Shown here: piece by piece, positions 12,010-24,228 of the stretch
How the letters are laid out: each line of letters starts with the position of its first letter
How positions within the stretch are numbered: the first letter of the stretch is position 1
NCBI GenBank assembly: GCA_963921935.1
Contig: OY998175.1
Coordinates: forward strand, 222,100,517 to 222,164,516
Source: Galeruca laticollis
Lineage: Eukaryota; Arthropoda; Insecta; Coleoptera; Chrysomelidae
Reading direction: 5' to 3'
Length of the DNA stretch: 64,000 nt
Notes under the pieces: generated by a model
The model's database searches: none
Told to the model about the DNA's origin: nothing
Seen by the model: the letters and a program-made list of their open reading frames with translations, nothing else
Position numbers and translations under genes: made by a program

Positions 12010-13071
12010 ATGCCTCGACACAACAATTTTACTAATCTTGAAATGCGAGACATGCTTTGTGTTTATGTACAAGAAAATTATTCCTGTGTTGCTGCTGCTC
12101 GCAGATATCAACAAATTCATCCAAACAGAGTTCAACCCAATCGGCAAACTTTCAGCAATATTTTTCGTCGATTAGGAGAAAGTGGACAATTTAAGCGTAA
12201 TAGTGGTATGGGACGACCGAAAATAATAACTGTGGATCAGGAGGACGATATTTTAGTACGAGTTTCTAATAATCCGGAACTAAGTACTCAGCGTTTAGCA
12301 GCAATGACTGGAGTAAGTCAATCTTCAGTTTTGCGAATTTTGAAAAAGGAAAATTCACGACCTTTCCATTTTACACCGGTACAAAACTTATTGCCTAGAG
12401 ATTATCCTCTAAGGATGAACTTTTCTCAGTGGATGATAAATCAAAAAAATGAAGATCGAAATTTTGTTCACGAAATTCTTTTTACTGACGAGGCCACATT
12501 CACTCGCAGAGGAACAGCCACAATTGGGTTATTGCAGATCCCCATGTATTCCGAAAATCACATTTTCAGCACGAATTCAATAAATGTATGGTACGGTATC
12601 TTTGGAGATAGTTTGTTGGGTCCATATGAGTTACCAGCAAATTTGAATGGTAACTCATGTTTACAATTTTTGGAAACAACTCTATTCGATCATCTCGAGG
12701 AATTGCCACTTAATCGAAGAAGATACATGTGGTTCATGCAGGATGGAGCACCACCTCATTATCTGATGATAGTGAGGAATTATCTCGATAACCAATTTCC
12801 TCATCGTTGGATTGGCAGAGGTAGCGAATTTCCGTGGCCGCCTAGAACTCCCGAATGTAATCCCCTAGATTTTTATTTTTGGCGCCATACGAAATCATTA
12901 GTATATTCACAAGAAATAAACACTCGTCAGGAACTTTGGCAGCAAATTGTAAATTCGGCTAATTTTATTACCAATCAACCTAACATATTTTTCAAGGTAA
13001 GGATATCATTTAGCCAGAGAAGGAATAGTCTTATTGAAGTAAACGGGGGTCACATAGAACATTTGTTATAA
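12010..13071 (+). CDS. DD41D transposase of element A (open, but with a frame-altered patch)
   Basis: 353 codons from ATG 12,010 to TAA 13,069-13,071. The N-terminal helix-turn-helix (about residues 8-60, of the DUF4817-like kind common in insect transposases) is followed by a second HTH with V-S-Q-S-S-V-L-R-I. The catalytic core has aspartates at codons 12,487 (L-F-T-D-E-A-T-F), 12,742 (Q-D-G-A-P-P-H) and 12,868 (N-P-L-D-F), the last two 41 residues apart. At about 12,511-12,590 the protein does not match its relatives. A neighbouring frame reads N-S-H-N-W and A-D-P-H followed by Q-H-E-F, the expected residues. This means two or more compensating indels scrambled about 25 residues between the first and second aspartates. 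The open frame may therefore encode an inactive enzyme. Confidence 0.85.
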   Translation: MPRHNNFTNLEMRDMLCVYVQENYSCVAAARRYQQIHPNRVQPNRQTFSNIFRRLGESGQFKRNSGMGRPKIITVDQEDDILVRVSNNPELSTQRLAAMTGVSQSSVLRILKKENSRPFHFTPVQNLLPRDYPLRMNFSQWMINQKNEDRNFVHEILFTDEATFTRRGTATIGLLQIPMYSENHIFSTNSINVWYGIFGDSLLGPYELPANLNGNSCLQFLETTLFDHLEELPLNRRRYMWFMQDGAPPHYLMIVRNYLDNQFPHRWIGRGSEFPWPPRTPECNPLDFYFWRHTKSLVYSQEINTRQELWQQIVNSANFITNQPNIFFKVRISFSQRRNSLIEVNGGHIEHLL

Positions 13072-13218
13072 AAGGTTTTTAGGTACTTTTCGTTTCTGAT
13101 ATTTCCGATATGTTATTAAAATTGTAGGAACCTACTTTTATTTAGATTATTATTTTCAGAACCACAATTTGTTTTTAATTCACGCGTTCATTTAATAGTT
13201 GTGTTCTTTATTGTTGAC

Positions 13219-13724
13219 ACGGATTAAAGTTTCATTTGCGTATTTAATGCAATTCACTGGTCCAAAACATCGACATAGTTATTACACATCAAAATTGGGC
13301 AGCTTCGTGTTTAACTTGAAATATCTCGAGAAATATTGACTTTATCGTTATGAAAAACGAGTACTTTATTTACGTAAAAAGTATTGGAGAATCAAAAAAT
13401 TGTGCTTAAATTCCTATTCCGCCAGTAGCGTAGAATTTGGGAACGATTAACCTGTCACTTGCCCCTGTCGTACGCCTCTGGTAGTAGCCAGAAACGTTTG
13501 TTTATTCTAATTTGGTAGGGTGTACGGTGTCTGCCCTTTCTGCTAAATATGAAATGAATAGGTAAAACAGTTTTAAAGTACTGAGCACAAATAGTTTTTA
13601 AATTTTTAAACAAAACACCCTGTAACTCCGTAGTCAGCTACATTTTATTTAGGTGTTTTGGGTTAAATCTTCATAATTTGAAGTCAGGATTCTACTATTA
13701 AAATATTTCCAATTAGTAATGAAT
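13219..13724 (-). repeat. Right TIR of element A, tip deleted
   Basis: Begins at ACGGATTAAAG and runs out to AATTAGTAATGAAT, where the expected CACCCTG terminus is missing. Element D starts at 13,730. Confidence 0.86.
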
Positions 13725-13852
13725 ATATACAGGGTAGGGCACTATGAATGAACTATTCTCTGGCGTCTTAACGGCAAATAAAATTAGAAACAATTAGACG
13801 TAGAATTAAGTAGATTACTTAGAACTATAATTTAAATATATTTTAGAATATA

Positions 13853-13912
13853 CAGGGTGCTCCATAAAAGCGTGCCGTATCAAAGTTAGGTTCCTTTAAA
13901 TGGAACACCCTG
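13853..13912 (+). repeat. 60-bp CAGGGTG-bounded module, copy 1
   Basis: Starts CAGGGTGCTCC, ends GGAACACCCTG, flanked by TA. Related copies of the same length are at 25,107-25,166 (inverted) and 26,951-27,010. Confidence 0.8.
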
Positions 13913-14751
13913 TATTTTATTACATTTTTGAATGCTACTATTAAAAATAATGTAAGTTCATTAACATTTCCCTATACCTATGCTACAATATACAGGGTGT
14001 TTTTAATATGATAGTATAACACTAACCATTTGATACATAAATTTCTGGCTTAATTTAAATGGAACACTCTGTATCTGTTGGGTCTGTTCAACATGGGAAT
14101 TTATTACCTTTCAGTTGGTATTAGGGTTGCCTATAATCTAACTATGATAGTTTTCGAGAAATTTTAAATTTGTTCTTTAATATTCAATTACTTGCTGACA
14201 TCTAGTTACCTATGACATGATGATACTCCGATGGAAAGTTTTAAAAAATTTAAAATGTTTTTTTGACAGTAAGTGCTTTGTTGTATGATTTATTATTGTT
14301 AAATTAACGGTCTTTTAAATCAGAATTTTATTAAGGGTACACAATCATTAACTTTGCATTAAGATTAGTAAAAAAACTTATAAAAAATATAAAGAAAGTA
14401 TTCAAAATCATGCCTATCGTGTTAGATAAAAGCTTGAACTCTTTTAAAAAAATTATTGTTTATTTTTTTTTAATATTTCTGGTGTTACTCTTTAAAAAGC
14501 TCGCATTATCCTATTCTTCATGTCCTCTGAAGTGGGTGGCTATGTACTGTATTTGGTTTTTTAATATTATTCACATATCTGGCATCTAATTACCTATGAA
14601 ATGTCATTCAAATAGATATTATTTTAATACCATTCCATCTGTCAAATAAATTTATAAATTTGTATAGTGTGTATTTATGTATTGTATTTGTATTGTGTTG
14701 ATGTATTATCAAGTTTTAATAATTGACATAGTTATTAATCCCTGGTTAAAC

Positions 14752-15854
14752 ATGAAAAAGTAGTCTAACGAAGAAAGAATAGATATTATCTTAATTATTG
14801 GTGAGTGTCAGGAGAACTGTTTTTTATAGATTATACGCTTAAAAGACTACTGCAAGTATTCAAAACTACTGGAAGTGTGCAATATACACAAACTTCTAGA
14901 CGAAAATCTGCAATTACAGACGATTCAGAATTTGAAGTAATGGGTGCGCTTGTTGAGAATCCACATACTAGTCAAAGATGTATTAGTGAGCAAGTAGGTA
15001 TAAGCAAGAGAAGTGTCGCTAGGATAATTCAAAAACACAAATTTCATCACTACCGTATTCAAATGCACCAGCAACTATTTGATAGGGACTTTGAAAATTG
15101 TATTAAGTTTTGTTTATAGGTTATGGACAAAGTGGCAGGGTCTGAAGATTTTTTTGATTTTGTTATGTTTACGGATGAAGCTACGTTTCATAAAAACGGT
15201 TTAGTAAACATACATAATTTTCATTACTATAACGACGAAAATCCGCATTACTTCCGTGTTGATCATCAACATCGTTGGTCATTAAATGTATGGGCAGGAA
15301 TCGTTGGAACCCACATAATAGGGCCTTATTTTTTTAATGGAGCGCTAACTGGAAGAAAATTTCGTAAATTTTTACGTAACAAACTACCCGAACTTTTAGA
15401 TGACGTTCCACTAGCTACAAGACAAAAAATGTGGCTGCAGTTAGATGGTGCGTCTGTTCATTACAGTGTAATTGTCCGGCGATACCTAAACAATATTTTT
15501 CCACAAAAAAGGATTGGGCGAGGGGATCCTTATCTTTGGCCGGCAAGATCCCCATGCTTGACGCCATTAGACTATTTTCTTTGGAGTTACATAAAAAGTA
15601 TTGTCTACAATACAGAGCCAACCACTCCTGAGAACATGAAGGATAGGATAAGCAGAGCGTTTCAAACAGTAACACCAGAAATGTTAAAGAAAATAAACAA
15701 TAACTTTTTTAAAAGAGTTGAAATTTGTATCCAACAAAATGGGCGTCACTTTGAACACCTTCTTCAAATTTTTTGTAGTTATTTTTTTATAATTTTGAAG
15801 CTTATTGTATCTGTATGCCCAATAATAGTGTACTTACCCTTAATAAAATTCTAA
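14752..15854 (+). pseudogene. DD41D transposase of element B (inactivated)
   Basis: The apparent start ATG 14,752 is followed at once by an in-frame TAG, then a frameshift and probable deletion near 14,800 that removes part of the first helix-turn-helix. From about 14,830 one frame covers the second HTH (S-K-R-S-V-A-R-I-I) and the catalytic core: M-F-T-D-E-A-T-F, N-V-W-A-G-I, L-D-G-A-S-V-H and L-T-P-L-D, with 41 residues between the last two aspartates. TAG at 15,117-15,119 interrupts it where relatives have an aromatic residue. All three aspartates survive. The C-terminal N-G-R-H-F-E-H-L-L motif is present at about 15,740-15,768. Confidence 0.87.
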
Positions 15855-16135
15855 TTTAAGAAACAACAAAGCACTTACTGTCAAAATAATAATAATTTTT
15901 AAAAACTTTCCATCGGAGTATCATCATGTCATAGGTAACTAAGATGTCAGCAAATAATTGAATATTAAAAATCTAATTTAAAATTTCTCGAAAACTATTA
16001 GAGTTAGATATAGGCAACCCTAATACCAACTGAAAGGTAATAAATTCCCACGTTTAACAGACCCAACAGATACAGGGTGTTCCATTTAAATTAAGCCAGA
16101 AATTTATGTATTAAATGGTTAGTGTTATACTGTCA

Positions 16136-16284
16136 CGATGAAATAAAACAATATAGTTTGTTTAAATCTTCATATATTTGAACTAATGTTCAATTTAAAC
16201 TTGTTGACGCGTTTCACTAACACAGTAGCTTTGTCAAAACGAATGAAGGTAAAATATAAAAATGTCCTAATATATACAGTGCTT
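16136..16284 (+). repeat. PLE terminal repeat, left copy
   Basis: 148-149 bp matching 24,658-24,805 in reverse complement with about one substitution in the part I compared. The right copy continues 42 bp further out (24,806-24,847), so the left end is slightly truncated. Confidence 0.85.
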
Positions 16285-17382
16285 CAGAGAGAAATAAAAT
16301 TAGCAGTAGATAACGTTAAATCAATAATTAACGATAAAGAAAAATATAAATTATTTTTACCCAATCCGCAACACCCTGAACTTTATTCATTAAATAAACT
16401 CCATAAAGAGGGGTACCCAATCAGGCTAGTTGTTTCTTATTTCACAGCACCTTCATTCAAAATTTCAAAGATTCTCATAGATGTCATTTCTAAATATTGT
16501 TCATTCATACCTCGATTTTTAGTTAAAAACTCAACGGAATTAATTAATAATATTCAAGATATAATACTACCCCATAATTCTAAATTCATATCGTTTGATG
16601 TAACAAATCTATTCCCTAGTATACCTCCTAAAGAAACTATAACTCTTGTTGATAACTTGCTCACATACAATAATGTTAATCCTATAATTAACTCTGATAT
16701 CATTACTTTATTAAAAGTGTGTTTGAATCAAAATTATTTTCATTTCAATGGAGAGGTTTATAGCAGTAAAGATGGTTTGATTGTGGGCAACCCTCTCAGC
16801 CCCCTACTAGCAGAAATTTCCATGGATAATATAGAAAAAATAATTCATGAACACCCCCTTAGTAAAAAATTTATGTACTGGCACCGATATGTGGACGACA
16901 TTTTAGCTAGCTTCATCGGTTCAAATAGACAATTAGAGAGCTTCATTACTTACATAAACTCGATTCACAATAATATCAAATTTACCGTAGAACTTGAACA
17001 AAATAAGTCTATAAACTTTCTAGACCTTACAATTTCAAATATAAATAATAAACATGATTTTTCTATATTTCATAAACCATCACATACAGATATTACAATT
17101 CATAATAGTTCGGTCCACCCATTCAGTCACAAACTAGCAGCTTTCAACAGTATGATACACAGACTCTTAACAGTCCCATTAAATATTAATAATTATACCA
17201 AAGAATTAAATATCATAAAACAAATAGCAGTTATTAATAATTACGATCCAAATTTAATTGACAATATCATAAATAAAAAGATAAAAAAACAGACTTTAGA
17301 ACAAGTATTCCCTTCAGATAAAAATAATAAACAATTTAAAAGCTTAACATACTTTGGAACACCATCCTTAAAAATTAAATAA
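16186..17382 (+). pseudogene. PLE reverse transcriptase, truncated
   Basis: The first codons (from M-F-N-L-N-L-L) are translated terminal repeat. Real RT homology starts near L-P-N-P-Q-H-P-E-L-Y-S-L. Motif A is F-D-V-T-N-L-F-P-S-I, motif B G-L-I-V-G-N-P-L-S-P (usually G-L-P-M-G-S-P-L-S-P in the family), and the catalytic box R-Y-V-D-D-I at about 16,889. The family copies RNA into DNA primed at a nicked target. TAA at 17,380-17,382 ends the frame, but the same frame continues to the BEL insertion point and resumes after it, so the stop is a nonsense change in the linker between RT and endonuclease. Confidence 0.87.
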
Positions 17383-17460
17383 TTTTTAGAAACTTTAGAC
17401 ATGAATATTTTCGTTAAAACTGATCACGATTTATCCAAATTCATTAAAAATAATAAATCT

Positions 17461-17924
17461 TGTTCGCGCCACCCCCTTAATTTTCATAAAAATTCGGCGC
17501 GCCGCTCATGGACTATTTTCATTAAATTTTAAACTGAGTTCTTGTACATTTTTGATAAAGTACTAGTTTTTAATTCTGGTCATTATCGTTACCGCTATCG
17601 CCGAGGAACAATTCGTTTCAATTTCACTTAAAATCAATTATTTTTGTAAAACCTAAAAATTTGTTAAACCGCGACGTGTGTCAACTTCTTTATTCTCTTG
17701 GGATATTATTCGCAGATATAGACGTTAAAATAAACTTTAATTAGTGTCACAAAGGCCAGGACTTTCACTATATTCAACTGTAATCCAAACGATCGATCGT
17801 GAAAACTCATAGTGTGTGGTTCTTTGGTAAGTACAATTTGATTGGAGCTTATTTTTTTACATGTTGTCGATTCGCTAATTGCATAATTGAATAAATATAC
17901 AGTCCATTGTTCTTTGAGCTAACA
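17461..17924 (+). repeat. BEL/Pao 5' LTR (464 bp)
   Basis: Nearly identical to the 3' LTR. Contains a GGCGCGCC palindrome near the start and a CGATCGATCG palindrome near 17,792. It is followed at about 17,926 by the primer-binding region. Confidence 0.95.
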
Positions 17925-17925
17925 T

Positions 17926-17946
17926 TTTGGTCCAGTACGAGCGGAT
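17926..17946 (+). promoter_or_regulatory. Presumed primer-binding site
   Basis: TTTGGTCCAGTACGAGCGG directly follows the 5' LTR, where a tRNA 3' end would pair to prime minus-strand synthesis. I cannot say which tRNA without a comparison. Confidence 0.55.
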
Positions 17947-18380
17947 CTATTGTTCTGTTTTGCGGTTAGCGAGTTGACATATATCTGCGAATAATATTTT
18001 CATATATCTTTCATTCGCCGCAATTTTTGAATCCATTAAAAAATTTATTTTATTTAAAATTGGAACAAATTTCCTACGTTTTATCGGACTCGTGTTAAAT
18101 AAAAACTAGAAGTAATTAACTGGTTCTTCATCTTTGTCAAAATTCTTGCTTATTTATTGAATTTGTTGTCGACTATACACTGGTTTTTGATTCAATAAAA
18201 TTTATCTTCTAGATCACGAGTTAATTAATTAGTGATTATCCGCGTTCAAAACATTTTTACGTTTACCGGGGCAGGACGATACATTCTCCGACTATTAAAT
18301 TTATTCTTGCATGTTTATATCTTTCATTTATTATTATTTATCAACTGTTTCTTATTCATTGTTAATTTACGTTTATCAAA

Positions 18381-19547
18381 ATGGCTGCTAACGAAAAGAA
18401 TCGTAAATTAATGATGCAATACGTAGCAAGGCGACAAACGATTTTCTCCGATGCTACTAGCAGCTGGGATGCAGTTAAAGATTGCACTTATGAACAAATT
18501 GCTGTTGAGCAGGTATATCATGATGATACCGCGCGATTGCAAGATGATTTTAAACTAATCAATGATAAAATTAGTGATCTCAACTGTCTCCTACCTCCAG
18601 CGGATAACATTGATACAGAAACACCTTCCAATGCTTTTCGCACAATTCTTTTCAAAATAAGAGCTAAGTTTGTACAACTTACTAATGAAAAACCGACTCC
18701 GACTACTACTCCTGTCATCAGTGTCAGTCCGAGCTCTCAAAGTAATGTTGCATTACCTAAAATTCATTTACCGACTTTTTCTGGTGATATTGAGAAATGG
18801 CCTGAATTCTTCGCACTCTTTCAATCCCTTATACATAATAGCACGTCTCTCTTCCCTATCAAAAAGTTTCATTTCTTACGCTCAAACCTGAGCGGAAGTG
18901 CTCTCTCAGTTGTTTCTAGCCTACAGCTAACAGGTGAAAATTACGAACTAGCTTATACGGCCCTGGTCAATAGATATCAATCTCCCCGCAGAATAGCTCA
19001 AGCCTATTTAAATAAAATTCTGAAATTCAAACCAATTTCTTCTAATTCACTCAGCAATTTGAAACATTTTCACGAGACGCATACAAATTCTGTACAGGCT
19101 ATTAAAGCATTATCCATCAATGATTTAGCCAACTTCATTTTGTTAACTTTATCATTAAATAATCTTGATGCACGTACCGCTAAAGCCTTCGAAGATCGAC
19201 AATCTTCAGAAGGAGTTCCGCGATTTGATGATTTGTTGGAATTCGTAATACATCAGATCAAAACATTGGAAATAATCTCTACCCCCGCAAGTTCTAACCC
19301 CAATACTCGTGCCACGGTCGCTTCTAGATCAAATTCATTCATTGCCAGTCGTAATTCAAATTCTTCAGATTCAAATTCACATCGTTCTGTTCATTCCGAT
19401 TCAAAAATCCTGTCTTGTATATTTTGTCATAAGGCACACTCATTCTCCTCCTGTTCCGCCTTTTTTCTTCTTTCTCGAGATGAAAAGATCGATTTCACAC
19501 AAGCGTTGTTTCAACTGTTTAGGTTCCCACCTGAAATCACAATGTAA
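18381..19547 (+). pseudogene. BEL/Pao gag
   Basis: ATG 18,381 opens the structural polyprotein that would form cytoplasmic particles. It has an N-terminal helical region, then the DUF1759-type core beginning L-P-K-I-H-L-P-T-F-S-G-D (about residue 128) with F-H-F-L-R-S-N-L-S-G-S-A. The first zinc knuckle C-I-F-C-H-K-A-H-S-F-S-S-C is near residue 350. Soon after it (about 19,495-19,510) the coding signal moves to the +1 register. The second knuckle is in the other frame, and the last 20 or so residues before TAA 19,545-19,547 are out-of-frame read-through. Confidence 0.88.
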
Positions 19548-22500
19548 ATCTACATCTGGCTGCCGTAAATGCAATTCTCGCAATCATCATACTCTATTGC
19601 ACCCTTTTCAATTAAACAATTCAGGTAACAGTTCCGTGTCCAATCGCACCTCGGATCATGTCAATCATGAATCCAATATTGCATATACCTCCTCTGTCGA
19701 ACAACCCGCAACTGCTTCCACGCTCTCGTTTAGTTGTGCGACCTCAACGCCTGTAGCATCACTTTTAGGTACCTTTCGTGCACGCATCTTAGATGAGCGC
19801 AAAGGTTATATTCCCGTACGGGGAGTTATTGACCCTGGATCACAACTCTCCTTTATCTCAAAGCGTTTATCTAACCAGTTGAGTCAAAAGATTCATAATT
19901 TGCCAGTTTCCGTATCAGGCATTGGCGGACACTTCTCTACCTCTCCTGGTACTATCCCATGCCAACTTTTCTCCAGGCTTTCTCCAAATCATATTGACAT
20001 AAACCCATCAGTGGTTTCTCATATTACTGACCATTTGCCTCCTTCTAACATTAGTACCGAAGTTGCTCGTGCTTTTCGATATTTAACTTTGGCTGATCCT
20101 GAATTTCATCGCTCAGACAAAATAGACTTACTTTTGGGTGCTGACGTCTACCCCCAGTTATTACTACCTCAACCTTTTGTTCCCAGCTCTCTTGGCCCGG
20201 TCGCAATCAGCACCATATTTGGTTGGACAATTATTGGTCCTATCCAAACACGTGATCGAAATCAACGAATCACTTCTTTGATATGTACTTGTCAGATTTC
20301 TCACGACCTCAGCAAATTTTGGGAAATTGAAAATGTTTCTAATCTCACACTTCAAGATCCTCTTGACATTTTAGCAGAGCAACATTTCATCGCCACTCAT
20401 AAACGAAATGAAGACGGCCGATATTCAGTCTCTCTGCCGATCAAACCAAACGCGGCCCCTTTAACTAATAATCAGAAGGTTGCTCGTTATTCACTTGTTC
20501 AACTTATCAAACGTCTTGATAAGACTCTTTCACTCAAATTGGAATACGAACTATTTCTACAAGAGTATTTAGAATTAAGGCACATGTCCAAGTCTCTGCA
20601 ACCCACTCAGTATATTATTCCTCATCATGTAGTAACTAAACTTATAAATCATGGCAACAAAATCCGAGTAGTTTTCAATGCATCTAGTCCCGACTCTTCT
20701 GGTCTGTCCCTCAATGATTGCCTAATCAAAGGACCCAAGTTACAGTCAGCTGTCTCAGACATATTACTCAATTTTCGACTTTCTCGAATTGCTCTTTGCT
20801 GCGACATTCGACAAATGTATCGACAAATTCTGGTACATGAACAAGATCGTCACATGCAGCATATCCTCTGGAAACCCAAAGCCAATCTTCCTGAACAAGA
20901 AGCTGAGCTAAACACCGTAACTTATGGCTTAGCTCCCTCCGCTTTTCTTGCCATGCGCGTTCTCCAGCAACTCGTTCAAGATGAAGGACATCGTTTTCCT
21001 TTAGCTTCACAAGCCTTATTAAACCAGACTTATGTTGACGATATCATTTCCGGTGCGGACGACATTCCATCCGCATTGGATTTGTAAATGCAATTAATAC
21101 AATTACTTTCGTCTGGAGGGTTTGAACTACGCAAATGGTCGTCTAGTCACCCTCAGCTTCTTAGAGACTTGCCTTCTAGCCATTTAGAAGCTCCTCTACA
21201 GTTTAATGATGAGGACAATTCGTTAAAAGTTTTAGGTTTGAATTGGGAACCATCTCGAGACTGCTTTGTATTCAGAGTTCAACCTTTTCAAGCGGCTTGT
21301 ACTAAGCGTAACATGCTTTCCTTCTTAGCTAAAATATTTGACCCAAATGGATTTTTGTTTCCTCTCGTCATTTCCTTTAAAATTATTATCCAGAAGATAT
21401 GGCTCGCTAAACTTGATTGGAATCAACCAGTTACCTCTGAAATTGCAATACATTGGAACCATCTTATCAATAATCTTGATCGCATCGCCACGCTTAATAT
21501 TCCTCGTTGCGTCATTCCTAACATGTATTTCGATCAAATACACCTGATAGGTTTCGCGGATGCCTCGTCTCTTACTTATGCTGCAGTAGTGTACATATGT
21601 TTCGAATCCGCTAACTCGCGCCATTCCTTTTTGTGGAAGGCCAAAACTCGTGTTGCCCCACTAAAAACACTCTCTATCCCTAGACTTGAACTTTGCGCCG
21701 CAGTACTTTTAATTGATCTAATCAATTCGGTTTTGCATATTCGGTATCCGAAACCGTTATCTGATATCAGACTTTTTTCGGATTCTGAAATAGTACTTAC
21801 ATGGTTACACACTCCCCCTCATACTCTCAAAACTTTTGTTTCACATCGAATTGCTCATATTGTCGGTCATTCACCTCCTAATTTAACGTGGTCCCACTGT
21901 CCTTCTGCTCTCAATCCCGCTGACATGGCTTCACGTGGGTTATCTGCTTCTAATTTTCTTCAAGACAAGATATTTCACTTATGGACTCGAGGTCCACCGC
22001 TATTGACCGATTACCACCAGCAATGGCCTATTCCCTTTCGCAGTACCAATTTGAACTCCGAATCTTTATTAGAGTTCAAACCGAGTCCCCTAGCACTCAT
22101 CACTGTTCAACCCGATCCCTCATTTGAAGAATTCTCTCTACGATTCTCTTCCTTTACACGTATGCAGCGAGTTGTTGCTTGGATGCGACGTTTCGTTTTC
22201 AATTGTAAATCCCGTAATTATTCTAAACCTCCCTTCGCAGGTCCTTTGAACGTTATTGAATTACAAGATGCATTACGTACAATCATCGTGCGTACGCAGT
22301 CACAACATTTTGCTAGTGTTCTGCAGGAAATACGAGTTACTAAAACAGTTAATTCTCTTTGCAAATTGACCCCCTTTCTTGATGACCATGGGGTCCTCAG
22401 GGTGGGCGGTAGACTCAAAAACTCTCAACTAAATTACAATGCACAACATCCAATATTATTGCCCCGATCAGCTCACCTCTCTATGCTCATATGCAAGCAC

Positions 22501-23601
22501 TATCATTTAACCGCCTTGCACGCTGGACCCACCACGTGTCAAGCTTTAATCCGTGTTCAGTATTGGATTCTTTCATTACGTCAGCTTATACGTAAAGTGA
22601 TTCACAAATGCCTCACTTGTCATCGCTTTCGAGCTTCCACTATTCAGCCAATTATGGCCGATTTACACCCTTGTCGAGTTCAGCCAGATAGACCCTTTCT
22701 TAACACAGGTGTTGATTATGCCGGACCATTTCAAGTTCGTGCTTCTCGTCTCCGTAAAGCCACCGTTACCAAAGGCTACCTATGCGTTTTTGTTTGTACC
22801 GCGACTAAGGCTGTACATTTGGAGTTTGCTTCCGAACTTTCTACTGACGTCTTCTTAGCAGCGCTCGATAGGTTTATCGCTCGTAGAGGTCTTCCTCATT
22901 CCTTCTTATCCGATCAAGGTCGGAACTTTATTGGTGCCAACAGGCACATTCAGGAAGTTTATCATTTCCTCCAAACTCATCATGACGAGATCTTGAGTAC
23001 TTTGTCGCAGCGCGAAATTAAGTGGTTTTTTAATCCTCCATCTGCCCCTAACTTTGGCGGGCTGTGGGAAGCAGCCGTCAAATCTGTCAAGAATTTATTA
23101 TATCGCTTGTGTGCTGAAATTACCTTCACTGCGGAGGAGTATGCCACACTTTTTGCACGAATCGAAGCTATTCTCAATAGTCGACCTCTATGCTCATTGT
23201 CCTCAGACCCCAATGAAGCATCCATGTATCTCAGTCCAGGTCATTTTCTTATTGATGTCCCTCTCTTATCAAGACCTGAAATCCCGCTCTCGGAAGACAT
23301 TTCTTTAACCTCCCGTTGGAAGACTATTTCACAGATTTCACAATCATTTTGGCGTCGTTGGTCTCGGGAATACCTCAATACCTTGACTCAACGTACTAAG
23401 TGGACTACATCGGCTCATCCGCTCAAAACGGGCGACGTTGTAATATTGAAGGAAATGAACTCTTCTCCCTTATCTTGGCCCTTGGTTCGCGTTACTGAAC
23501 TGAAGTACGGCCAAGACGGTGTTTCACGCGTTGTCGTCCTTCAAACTCCCACTGGCGTTCTTACACGTCCAGTTAACAAGCTCATTCCACTTCCGGAATG
23601 A
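19505..23601 (+). pseudogene. BEL/Pao pol: protease, RT, RNase H, integrase (one internal stop)
   Basis: Opens with zinc knuckle C-F-N-C-L-G-S-H and C-R-K-C-N-S-R-N-H-H. Then a retropepsin-like protease (V-I-D-P-G-S-Q-L-S-F-I-S, about 19,826), RT with C-D-I-R-Q-M-Y-R-Q-I and Y-V-D-D-I-I, and RNase H around 21,550-21,950 (F-A-D-A-S, D-S-E). The integrase has an H-H-C-C zinc site (H-A-G-P to C-L-T-C-H) and a D,D,E core: V-D-Y-A-G-P-F, S-D-Q-G-R-N-F, L-W-E-A-A-V. A DUF5641-type C-terminus ends at TGA 23,599-23,601. TAA at 21,085-21,087 falls 16 codons past Y-V-D-D in a position usually Gln, consistent with CAA to TAA. All catalytic residues I can check are present. Confidence 0.92.
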
Positions 23602-23754
23602 TTTTCTCTTTATTCTCTTTATTTTTTTTTGTCTGTTCTATTTTGTTTTGTATCTTGTTTTGTTACCACGCATGGTAACTCTCTTTATTAGTTCCTCCAT
23701 TTTCTAAAGTTTCGCTTATCTCCCTAGTGCTAAAATTGGACAACCATTCCAATT

Positions 23755-23767
23755 TTGGTGGGCGGTA
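23755..23767 (+). promoter_or_regulatory. Polypurine tract
   Basis: A G-rich run (GGTGGGCGGTA) sits immediately before the 3' LTR, where plus-strand synthesis is primed in LTR elements. Confidence 0.6.
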
Positions 23768-24228
23768 TGTTCGCGCCACCCCCTTAGTTTTCATAAAAAT
23801 TCGGCGCGCCGCTCATGGACTATTTCCATTAAATTTTAAACTGAGTTTTTGTACATTTTTGATAAAGTACTAGTTTTTAATTCTGGTCATTATCGTTACC
23901 GCTATCGCCGAGGAACAATTCGTTTCAATTTCACTTAAAATCAATTCTTTTTGTAAAACCCAAAAATTTGTTAAACCGCGACGTGTGTCAACTTCTTTAT
24001 TCTCTTGTGATATTATTCGCAGATATAGACGTTAAAATAAACTTTAATTAGTGTCACAAAGGCCAGGACTTTCACTATATTCAACTGTAATCCAAACGAT
24101 CGATCGTGAAAACTCATAGTGTGTGGTTCTTTGGTAAGTACAATTTGATTGGAGCTTATTTTACATGTTGTCGATTCGCTAATTGCATAATTGAATAAAT
24201 ATACAGTCCATTGTTCTTTGAGCTAACA
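23768..24228 (+). repeat. BEL/Pao 3' LTR (461 bp)
   Basis: Partner of 17,461-17,924. The 3-nt length difference is in a T-run near 24,158. Confidence 0.95.

Larger units (their letters stand above)
11256..13724 (+). mobile_element. DD41D element A
   Basis: The left end is CAGGGTGATTCATTACTAAT after a TA (11,254-11,255). The left TIR runs to about 11,765 and pairs with 13,219-13,724. The extreme right end has lost 8 bp (CACCCTGT) where it meets element D; the inverted fragment A' at 25,296 still has it. The element carries one full-length transposase frame. Confidence 0.88.
17461..24228 (+). mobile_element. BEL/Pao LTR retrotransposon, full length
   Basis: Two LTRs (17,461-17,924 and 23,768-24,228) both begin TGTTCG and end AACA. 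A 5-bp target duplication AATCT lies at 17,456-17,460 and 24,229-24,233. Internal order is gag, protease, RT, RNase H, integrase, characteristic of BEL/Pao. The LTRs differ by 6 substitutions and one 3-nt indel over about 461 bp, so the insertion is young relative to its surroundings. A frameshift and one stop break the polyprotein. Confidence 0.95.

Noticed and set aside
21088..23601. Second half of BEL/Pao pol considered as a separate gene starting at ATG 21,088
   Set aside because: The ATG follows directly after a TAA in the same frame in the middle of the RT domain, so it is the continuation of one polyprotein after a nonsense change.
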